A DNA stretch of 11,855 nt from an uncultured Myxococcales bacterium. Its GTDB lineage: Bacteria > Myxococcota_A > UBA9042. Positions within the stretch are counted from its first letter, which is position 1. Every line of letters begins with the position of its first letter. A program made the translations under genes and the position numbers. Where the stretch lies: assembly GCA_903917305.1 (NCBI GenBank), contig CAIXAA010000456.1:1-11855 (forward strand), given 5' to 3'. The notes beneath the pieces were generated by a model, which saw only the letters and a program-made list of their open reading frames with translations, was not told the DNA's origin and ran no database searches. Of the stretch, positions 1-5,848 are shown one piece after another.

Positions 1-1
1 C

Positions 2-2866
2 GGCGGCGACTGCCCCGGCCTGGACAACGAGTGCCAGACGCGGGTGTGCACGGCCGGCAAGTGCTCCTTCAGCTTCGTCGCGGCCGGCACGCTGCTGGCG
101 GTCCAGACCACCGGCGATTGCCGCCAGGCGACGTGCAGCGGCAACGGCGGCATCGTGAGCAACATCCTCGACACCGACCTGCCGGTCGACGGCAACCAGT
201 GCACGCTCGACGTGTGCCTGTTCGGCAACCCGATGAACCCGCCGGTCACGGCCGGCATCGCCTGCAGCGGCGGCATCTGCAACGGCGGCGGCAGTTGCGT
301 GCAGTGCACCTCGCCCACGGACTGCCCGGGAACGGACAACGAGTGCGGCTCGCGCACGTGCAACTCCGGAAAATGCGGGATGAACTACGTCCCCGCCGGC
401 CAGGCCACGTACAGCCAGATCGACGGCGACTGCAAGCAGAACCAGTGCAACGGCACCGGCGTCGTGGTGTCGGTCGCGCTCGACACGGACATCGGCTACG
501 ACACCAACCAGTGCACGCTGGACATCTGCACCTCGGGCGTGCTCAGCCATCCGTTCTCGCCGGCCAGCTCCGTGTGCTCGCAGAATGGCGGCTATGCGTG
601 CGACGGCGCGGGCCAATGCGTGCAATGCGCTGTCGCGGCGGACTGCGGCACCGGCGACACGGACTGCCAGAAGCACACCTGCACCGCGCACAAGTGCGGC
701 CTGCTCAACGTCGCGGCGGGCACCGTGACCACCAACCAGATCGCGGGTGATTGCCGGCAGTACCAGTGCGACGGCAACGGGGCGATCGTCAGCGTCGTGG
801 TCAATACCGACGTGCCCAACGACCAGAACACGTGCACGCTCGACACGTGCAAGGCCGGCATTCCGACGTTCAGCGGCGTCGCCGCCGGCACCGCATGCAG
901 CCAGAACGGCGGCAAGGTCTGCGACGGCAATGGCAGCTGCGTCGAGTGCGTCAGCGCTTCGGCCTGCCCCGGCACCGACACGGAGTGCCAGAGCCGCATG
1001 TGCTCGGGCGGCGCCTGCGCCATCAACAAGATCGCGCTGGGCACCCCGACCGCGACGCAGACGCCGAACGACTGCAAGAAGAACGTCTGCGACGGCAAGG
1101 GCGCCGTGACCAGCATCAACGACGACCTGGACTTCATCGTCGATGGCAACGACTGCACGTCGGACTTGTGCACCAACGGCACGCCGAGCAATCCGCCGCT
1201 GGCCTCGCACACGGCGTGCCTGCAGAACGGCGGCAAGTACTGCGACGGCAAGGGCGCTTGCCTCGTGTGCCTTGCGGCGGCGGACTGCCCCGGCACTTCC
1301 ACGTCCTGCCAGCCGATCAACTGCACGGCGAATGCATGCGTCACGACGACCGCCGCAATCGGAGCGCCTTGCACCGAGAACGGCGGCAAGCTGTGCGACG
1401 ACAAGGCCCACTGCGCGCAATGCCTGACGGCGGCGGACTGCGGCGCGGACACGGAATGCGCCAAGCGGACGTGCCTGCCGGCGGCTGGCGTGAACGTGTG
1501 TGGCCTGTCGTACACCGCCTTCGGCACGGAGCTTGTCGCGCAAAAGAGCGGCGATTGCGCAGACTTGCAATGCGACGGCGGCGGCGGCGTCCAGGCCATG
1601 CCGCTGGGCACCGACCTGCCGTTGGATGGCAATGACTGCACGCAGGACCTGTGCACGCTCGCCGTCGCCTCGAATCCGGCCTACCCCTCCGGCACACCAT
1701 GCAAGACCAATGGCGGCAAGGTCTGCGACGGCGCCGGCAAGTGCGTGCTGTGCATGCTGGACACGGACTGCTCGACGGGCACCTGCGTGAACAACGCGTG
1801 CACGGGGACTTCCTGCAGCGACGGCGTCAAGAACGGTACGGAGACCGGCGTCGACTGCGGTGGCGACTGCGGGTTGTGCGCCACGGTGCTGCTCCTGGCG
1901 AACTCGAACACCAAGCTGATGGCGGGCTACATGAGCGCCGCCGCGACCACGTGGACCACCCAGGAGATCACGGGTGGCTCGACGGCGCCGCCGGCCTTGG
2001 CGGCGCACGCGGCCGATCAGGCGGTCGGACTCATCCAGCTCGCCAGCACGAATGCGCTGCAGTCCGTGAGTTGGGCGAACAGCACCTGGTCGACGCTCGC
2101 GGACGTCGCCACCGGCGTCAAGGCGGGCGACGGCCCCAGCCTCGCGTCTTCCGCGGCGAACCTCCTGGCCTGCTGGCGCGTGCCGACGACGAACACGTTC
2201 CAGTTCGGCGCCTACGGCTCGAGCTGGGCACCGACCAGCGAGGCGATCGGCACGGTGACCAGCTCCGTCAGCGGCGACATCGTCGCCGTCGGCTTGGACG
2301 CCACCTTCGTCTACAACGACGCTGGCACCATCCGCGCCATGGATCGCATCGGCGGGCTGTGGAGCGCGCCGGTCGCCATCGCGACGACCGCCGCCACGAC
2401 CAGCGCGCCGCGCATCATCCACCTGAGCGGCGGCGCGGCGACCGACGTCATGGTCGTCTACGCCGACGCCGGCACCGGCAACCCCGCCTGGTTCGTCACG
2501 CGCAGCGCCGGCACCTGGGCGGCCAAGAAGGTGCTCGACGCCACGGCCACCTTGGTCGACCGACCGGCGCTGATGGCCGGAGCCGGGGGCATGGCGATGC
2601 TGGCGTTCCGCAAGAGCGACAACAAGGTCTACGTGTCCTTCTACGGCGTGGGCGTCTGGAGCGCTCCCGTCGCCGTCGCCGGCGTGACCAACGTCACCGC
2701 GCCGCCGAGCATCGCGCTCGGTGTCGGCGCTGCCGCGGCCGAATTGGCGTACGTCTCGGGTGGCAAGGCCTACCACGCGCGCTACATCAGTGCCGCCTGG
2801 AGCACGCCAGCGGTCGTGGGGACGACGACCGGCCTGCTCAACGTCACATTGGCAAGAACCCTGTAG
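2..2866 (+). CDS. Cysteine-rich repeat protein with C-terminal seven-fold propeller-like domain (5' partial)
   Basis: The reading frame is open from the first bases, so the true start lies upstream; the ATG at 44 falls inside a repeat and is not the start. The visible part is about 954 residues. Seen: a tandem array of disulfide-rich modules (14-1771), each with PGTDxEC, GDCxxxxCDGxG, DTDxxxDxNxCTxDxC and NGGKxCDGxGxCVxC stretches. A CSDGVKNGTETGVDCGGDCGLC linker follows (1814-1879). After that comes a cysteine-poor domain of about 325 residues with seven W-S/T-x-P-like motifs. The cysteine pairs suggest an exported, oxidised protein; the signal peptide would be upstream of the window. I know no enzymatic function for this type. 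An adhesive or sugar-binding surface or lectin-like role is an inference from the propeller pattern. The gene converges on yedK and overlaps its 3' end by 23 nt. Confidence 0.85.
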   Translation, partial: GGDCPGLDNECQTRVCTAGKCSFSFVAAGTLLAVQTTGDCRQATCSGNGGIVSNILDTDLPVDGNQCTLDVCLFGNPMNPPVTAGIACSGGICNGGGSCVQCTSPTDCPGTDNECGSRTCNSGKCGMNYVPAGQATYSQIDGDCKQNQCNGTGVVVSVALDTDIGYDTNQCTLDICTSGVLSHPFSPASSVCSQNGGYACDGAGQCVQCAVAADCGTGDTDCQKHTCTAHKCGLLNVAAGTVTTNQIAGDCRQYQCDGNGAIVSVVVNTDVPNDQNTCTLDTCKAGIPTFSGVAAGTACSQNGGKVCDGNGSCVECVSASACPGTDTECQSRMCSGGACAINKIALGTPTATQTPNDCKKNVCDGKGAVTSINDDLDFIVDGNDCTSDLCTNGTPSNPPLASHTACLQNGGKYCDGKGACLVCLAAADCPGTSTSCQPINCTANACVTTTAAIGAPCTENGGKLCDDKAHCAQCLTAADCGADTECAKRTCLPAAGVNVCGLSYTAFGTELVAQKSGDCADLQCDGGGGVQAMPLGTDLPLDGNDCTQDLCTLAVASNPAYPSGTPCKTNGGKVCDGAGKCVLCMLDTDCSTGTCVNNACTGTSCSDGVKNGTETGVDCGGDCGLCATVLLLANSNTKLMAGYMSAAATTWTTQEITGGSTAPPALAAHAADQAVGLIQLASTNALQSVSWANSTWSTLADVATGVKAGDGPSLASSAANLLACWRVPTTNTFQFGAYGSSWAPTSEAIGTVTSSVSGDIVAVGLDATFVYNDAGTIRAMDRIGGLWSAPVAIATTAATTSAPRIIHLSGGAATDVMVVYADAGTGNPAWFVTRSAGTWAAKKVLDATATLVDRPALMAGAGGMAMLAFRKSDNKVYVSFYGVGVWSAPVAVAGVTNVTAPPSIALGVGAAAAELAYVSGGKAYHARYISAAWSTPAVVGTTTGLLNVTLARTL
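14..1771 (+). repeat. Tandem array of ~107-residue cysteine-rich modules
   Basis: In-frame coding repeats, bounded at the xDC|PGTDxEC junctions: unit 1 14-325 (104 codons), unit 2 326-646 (107), unit 3 647-967 (107), unit 4 968-1288 (107), unit 5 1289-1441 (51, shortened), unit 6 1442-1771 (110). The array may begin upstream of the window. The units are diverged at the DNA level but keep patches of identity; for example, 21 bases at 908-928 recur at 1712-1732. Each full unit carries about ten cysteines and a D/N-rich stretch (DTDxxxDxNxC) that could bind a cation, although that is inference. Confidence 0.9.
1814..1879 (+). other. CxDGVKNGTETGVDCGG linker motif
   Basis: A compact motif of about 22 residues with four cysteines: C-S-D-G-V-K-N-G-T-E-T-G-V-D-C-G-G-D-C-G-L-C. 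Motifs of the form C-x-D-G-x-x-N-G-x-E-T-D-V-D-C-G-G are, from memory, frequent in secreted proteins of myxobacteria and some other environmental bacteria. Here it separates the cysteine-rich array from the cysteine-poor propeller-like domain, so it probably acts as a small disulfide-bonded spacer. Confidence 0.7.
1880..2863 (+). other. Seven-fold Trp-motif domain, probable beta-propeller
   Basis: Tryptophan codons of the motif W-S/T/A-x-P-x-x-(hydrophobic) lie at 1952, 2087, 2225, 2360, 2516, 2657 and 2798. The motifs read TWTTQEI, TWSTLADV, SWAPTSEA, LWSAPVAI, TWAAKKVL, VWSAPVAV and AWSTPAVV. Spacings are 45, 46, 45, 52, 47 and 47 codons. Between them run alternating hydrophobic strands such as DVMVVYAD, AMLAFRK and AELAYVS. 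Seven regular blade-sized repeats fit a seven-bladed propeller of the sialidase/BNR or fungal-lectin-like kind. No Asp-box (SxDxGxxW) is evident, so I would not call it a sialidase. Confidence 0.6.
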
Positions 2867-3545
2867 ACATCGCAGGTTCGATGCACTGCGGTCCTTCGTG
2901 CGTGGCCACGTTCACGTAGCGCGACACCTGCGTCGCCTGCAGCGCCAGGGCCGCCGAAGCGTCCAGCACCTCCAGCAGCTCCTCGGGCGCGAGCGGTCGC
3001 GGGTCGAGCCAGCGCGCGATGTGCTCCGGCGCCACCAGGATCGGCATGCGATCGTGCACCGGCGCCACCACGCCCTGCGCCGCGGTCGTCAGCAGGCAGC
3101 AGGTGTGCAGCTGCGCCGCCTGCCCCGGCGGCGTGCCACGCGGCGTCCAAGTCTCCCATAGACCGGCAAGACCAAAGGGTTTTTCCGACGGCAGGTGGAA
3201 GTGGAACGGTGTCTTGCCTTGCGAACTGGTGCGCCACTCGTAGAACCCATCGGCCAGCACGAGGCAGCGGCGCAGGCGCGCGGCCTCGCGAAACGCGGGC
3301 TTTTGCGTCACGGACTCGATGCGCGCGTTGATGAGGCGGTTGCCGATGCTCGGATCCGCGGCCCAGCGCGGCACGAGCCCCCAGCGAAACAGCTCCGCCT
3401 TGCGCACGGGCTCGTTGGGAACCGCGAGGATCTCCAGGCTCGGCGCGATGTTGTAGCGCGGGCCGAGATCGGCGGGCAGCTCGGCGAGATCGAACGTCTC
3501 GGCCAGCTGCTGCGGCGTCGACTTGAGCGTGAAGCGTCCGCACAT
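2844..3545 (-). CDS. yedK: SRAP-domain protein, YedK/HMCES abasic-site DNA-protein crosslinker
   Basis: A complete 233-residue protein, the usual length for bacterial YedK. The SRAP family covalently captures abasic sites in single-stranded DNA through the amino-terminal cysteine after Met removal, forming a thiazolidine link. All expected landmarks are visible: Cys2 in MCGRF, YNIAPS (31-36), RWGLVPRW (54-61), INAR (72-75), the acidic residue in FYEW (101-104, Glu103), His164 in HDRMP, and the closing VNxxxxEGPQCIEP. A GGGAGA ribosome binding site lies five bases upstream (complement of 3551-3556). The gene starts 12 nt after the stop of the DUF309-MocA gene, so it is probably the third gene of that transcript. 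Its last codons overlap the convergent cysteine-rich gene by 23 nt. Confidence 0.95.
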   Translation of the reverse strand: MCGRFTLKSTPQQLAETFDLAELPADLGPRYNIAPSLEILAVPNEPVRKAELFRWGLVPRWAADPSIGNRLINARIESVTQKPAFREAARLRRCLVLADGFYEWRTSSQGKTPFHFHLPSEKPFGLAGLWETWTPRGTPPGQAAQLHTCCLLTTAAQGVVAPVHDRMPILVAPEHIARWLDPRPLAPEELLEVLDASAALALQATQVSRYVNVATHEGPQCIEPAMSTGFLPM

Positions 3546-3557
3546 GGCTGTCTCCCG

Positions 3558-4625
3558 CTACGCGTCGACGCCGTTGCGGTTGAAATTGGCCAGCACGCCG
3601 TCGTCGTACACCTGAACATCGCACACCTGTTCCGGCGGCAACGCTGCCAGCAGGCGATCCAGGCGCGTCGCTTCGGGATCCGCGGCGCGCAGCTCCGCCA
3701 GCCAATCGGGCGCGAGCAGCACCGGATGGCCCAGCGCGCGCGGCTGCCCCGGCGTCGCCGCGATGCACGGCCGGGCGGCGTGCCAGTCCTGGCGTCGCAG
3801 GCGCGCCTCCAGCGTGGTGGCCAGCAGCGCCACCGACACGCGCCGCGGCGGACACGGGCAATCGATGGGCAGCACCAGCACCGGCAAGCCGTGGGCGCGA
3901 CCCGGCAGGGCACCGAGCGCGCGCTGCAGCGAGGCGAACTGCGGCGCCCCCGGGGAGCCCGGCACCGCCGCGACCGTGCGCGGATCGAGGCCGTGCGCAT
4001 TCTTGTCGGCATCCGGCGGCTCCAGCCAGGCCACCGGGTGCAGCACCGCCGCCACCGCATCGCAGCCTTGCGCCAGCAGCTGATCGACCTGCCAACGCCA
4101 CAGCACTTCGCCGTCGCGGATCTTGATCGCCTTGGGCCCGCCGGCGCGCCGACCGCGGCCCGCCGCCAGCAGCAGCGCCGCCGCACCCAGCTTGGGCCGC
4201 GGCTGCGTCAGCACCAGCGCCGCAGACAACCTTTCAGGATCATTCACCATCGTCACGAGATGCTGCAGGCTGGACGGCGGCACCACGCACGCGAACAGGC
4301 CGTCTTCGCCCAGCGCCGCCAGGACGTCCGCCCGCCCCAGCCGGCCCAGCGCGCGCGCCAGCACCGAGCCGGACGCCTGCACCTCCGCCTCGACACCCGT
4401 CACCAAGCCATCCTGCTGCGCCCGCTGCAGGTGGTGCGCCGCCGCCGCCCACTGCACCAGCCCGCGCAGGCCTTCGCGCAGCGGGCCTTCGCCGGTGCCC
4501 AGCCACGCCACCTCCCACTGCTCGTGCGCCTCGAAGAAGCGCGCCGCGCTGAAGTGTTCCCAGCCGGCTTCGCACAGCAGGCTGCGCTCCACCGTGCTCC
4601 ATGGCAGGTCGCCGTCCTGGCTCAT
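3558..4625 (-). CDS. DUF309 domain fused to MocA-like molybdenum cofactor nucleotidyltransferase
   Basis: A 355-residue two-domain protein. Residues ~10-125 match DUF309: FFEAHEQWEVAWL (His34, Glu35, Trp37) and GLVQWAAAAHH (55-65). Residues ~137-355 match the MobA/MocA nucleotidyltransferase fold: LLLAAGRGRRAGGPK (141-155, nucleotide loop and lysine), SLQRALGAL, LPIDCP (242-247, metal-binding Asp245), LGHPVLL (278-284) and a terminal VLANFN segment where relatives read (N/D)xNTPEDL. LAAG...PK resembles the CTP-using MocA group more than MobA, so the likely reaction is molybdopterin to molybdopterin cytosine dinucleotide, although substrate choice is inferred. The open frame extends further upstream, but ATG 4625 is chosen because of a perfect GGAGGT five bases before it and an ATGA overlap with xdhC. 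The C-terminus is truncated or divergent compared with MobA-type proteins. Confidence 0.85.
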   Translation of the reverse strand: MSQDGDLPWSTVERSLLCEAGWEHFSAARFFEAHEQWEVAWLGTGEGPLREGLRGLVQWAAAAHHLQRAQQDGLVTGVEAEVQASGSVLARALGRLGRADVLAALGEDGLFACVVPPSSLQHLVTMVNDPERLSAALVLTQPRPKLGAAALLLAAGRGRRAGGPKAIKIRDGEVLWRWQVDQLLAQGCDAVAAVLHPVAWLEPPDADKNAHGLDPRTVAAVPGSPGAPQFASLQRALGALPGRAHGLPVLVLPIDCPCPPRRVSVALLATTLEARLRRQDWHAARPCIAATPGQPRALGHPVLLAPDWLAELRAADPEATRLDRLLAALPPEQVCDVQVYDDGVLANFNRNGVDA

Positions 4626-5701
4626 CGCGCACCTCCAGGCAGCTCGAGCGACAGCAGCTGCGCCGCCACGCTCACGGCAATCTCGCCCGGCAGCTTGCCG
4701 CCCAGCAGCCGCCCGCCGACGCGCAGGCCAATCGGCGCCACCAGCTCCGCCAGCAGCGCCGGATCCACGCCGCGCCGCCGCAGCCGCTGGTGCAGCGCCG
4801 CCACCTTGGACTGCGAACCGATCATGCCGACGTAACGCAGCGAGGGCCCAGGCGTTCGCCGCGAAACCTGGAGCAGCGCCTCGCAGATTTCCCGATCCAA
4901 GGCGTGGTCGTGCGTCATGACGATCGCCGAGGTGACCTGCGGCTGCGGCAGCTCCGGCAGCGTGCGGAGCTGGGCCGTCAGCCGCGCCGCGGTCTGGCTC
5001 TGCTGCGCCGCCGGGCCAAGCCAGCCCCACGCCGCGCACAGGCGCAGCGGTTCGGTGCACAGCACCTCGGTGGTGCGGGGAAAACGCAGCGCATCCGCCC
5101 ACTCCGGCCGCGCGTCGATGACCACCACGCGCCAGGGCAGGGTCTGCAGCACCTTGGCCAGCGCCGCCGCGACATGGCCGGCGCCGAACAGCAGCACCGT
5201 GGGCTGCGGCTGGGGCAGCTCGCGCAGGACCGTGTCGCCAAAACGCGTCTCGAACGGCGCCAAGGCCAGCTGCGCCTGCGTCACGTCCGCGGCAAGCTGC
5301 CTTGCGCGCTGCGGATCCACCGCCTGGAAGTGCAGTTGCACGACGCCACCGCAGCACTGCGCCAGCTGCGCGCCGAGCGGATAGCGGCACACGCGCGCCA
5401 GTTGACCCTGCGCATCCGCCCGTTCGTCAGCAGCATCCGAGAGTTGCGGCGGCGCGTCCGCGTCCTGGCCCCCGCGCACGTGCCCGAGCACCAGCAGCGC
5501 ATCGTGCAGCGCCTGCGCCTCCAGGTGCCCGCCGCCGATGGTGCCCGCCAGCAAGCGCCCGTCGCGCGTCAGCATTCGCGCGCCCACCTGCCGCGGCGCG
5601 GAGCCTTCCACCGCCCACACCGTCACGAGCACCGCCGGCGCCGCCGCTTGCGGCAGCCAATCGGGCAGGCGCTGCAGCAGCCGCTGGCCTTCGGGGTCCA
5701 T
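4622..5701 (-). CDS. xdhC: XdhC/CoxI-family molybdenum cofactor insertion protein
   Basis: 359 residues. XdhC binds molybdenum cofactor, promotes its sulfuration and delivers it to xanthine-dehydrogenase-type molybdenum hydroxylases. Seen: N-terminal domain with VEGSAPRQVGA (31-41), GTIGGGHLEA (53-62) and QCCGG (115-119); C-terminal Rossmann domain with LLFGAGHVA (170-178), VVVIDARPEW (192-201), VMTHDHALD (241-249), YVGMIGSQSK (280-289) and APIGL...GEIAVSVAA (312-337). The last region carries a small extra GGRLL/GGKLP doubling. ATG 5701 fits family length. GTG 5710, three codons upstream, has a GAGGCG site at the right distance and is a real alternative. No xanthine dehydrogenase subunit genes lie in the window, so the client enzyme is unknown. 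The gene is first in the minus-strand unit and is coupled to the MocA fusion gene by an ATGA overlap. Confidence 0.92.
   Translation of the reverse strand: MDPEGQRLLQRLPDWLPQAAAPAVLVTVWAVEGSAPRQVGARMLTRDGRLLAGTIGGGHLEAQALHDALLVLGHVRGGQDADAPPQLSDAADERADAQGQLARVCRYPLGAQLAQCCGGVVQLHFQAVDPQRARQLAADVTQAQLALAPFETRFGDTVLRELPQPQPTVLLFGAGHVAAALAKVLQTLPWRVVVIDARPEWADALRFPRTTEVLCTEPLRLCAAWGWLGPAAQQSQTAARLTAQLRTLPELPQPQVTSAIVMTHDHALDREICEALLQVSRRTPGPSLRYVGMIGSQSKVAALHQRLRRRGVDPALLAELVAPIGLRVGGRLLGGKLPGEIAVSVAAQLLSLELPGGAR
4631..4636 (-). promoter_or_regulatory. Strong ribosome binding site of the DUF309-MocA gene
   Basis: The complement reads GGAGGT, a full anti-16S match, five bases before ATG 4625. 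It sits inside the last codons of xdhC. It decides the start of the fusion protein, which would otherwise seem to extend about 250 codons further upstream in an open but non-homologous frame antiparallel to nothing and overlapping xdhC. Confidence 0.8.
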
Positions 5702-5746
5702 GACGATCACGCGTGCGCCTCGCTCTGGCTGTTTGCCGCGCCTCGC

Positions 5747-5775
5747 AGTGTAGACCTGCCGTCGTCGCTGCGGAA
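5747..5775 (-). promoter_or_regulatory. Candidate promoter for the xdhC unit
   Basis: On the minus strand, TTCCGC (5775-5770), a 17-nt spacer and TACACT (5752-5747) lie about 45 nt before the xdhC start. The -10 match is 4/6 and the -35 match is 3/6 to the housekeeping consensus. It is weak, but it lies in the only non-coding stretch upstream of the operon. Confidence 0.3.
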
Positions 5776-5777
5776 GC

Positions 5778-5806
5778 TTGCCGCCCCTGCCCGCCGCCGC
5801 TACCCT
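5778..5806 (+). promoter_or_regulatory. Candidate promoter for the membrane protein-helicase unit
   Basis: TTGCCG (5778-5783), an exact 17-nt spacer and TACCCT (5801-5806) lie 42 nt before ATG 5849. The -35 match is 4/6 and the -10 match is 3/6. This and the minus-strand candidate lie back to back in the 147-nt divergent gap (5702-5848), where their -35 elements nearly touch. The call is based on pattern only. Confidence 0.3.
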
Positions 5807-5848
5807 CTGGCGCCGGTCCTGCCGCGCAAGGACCCAAGGCAGCCCGCC

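Noticed and set aside
592..1656. 354-codon minus-strand open frame with repeated HS-SLPS/LPPF phrases
   Set aside because: The apparent repeats mirror the coding repeats of the cysteine-rich gene on the other strand; no independent support.
44..2866. Start of the cysteine-rich gene at ATG 44
   Set aside because: The same frame with the same repeat pattern (GGDCPGLDNECQTRVC) is open before it to the window edge, so the gene begins outside.
4626..5390. Long N-terminal extension of the DUF309-MocA frame
   Set aside because: The extension overlaps xdhC on the same strand in another frame, has biased Ala/Gly/Arg composition, and a perfect ribosome binding site marks ATG 4625.
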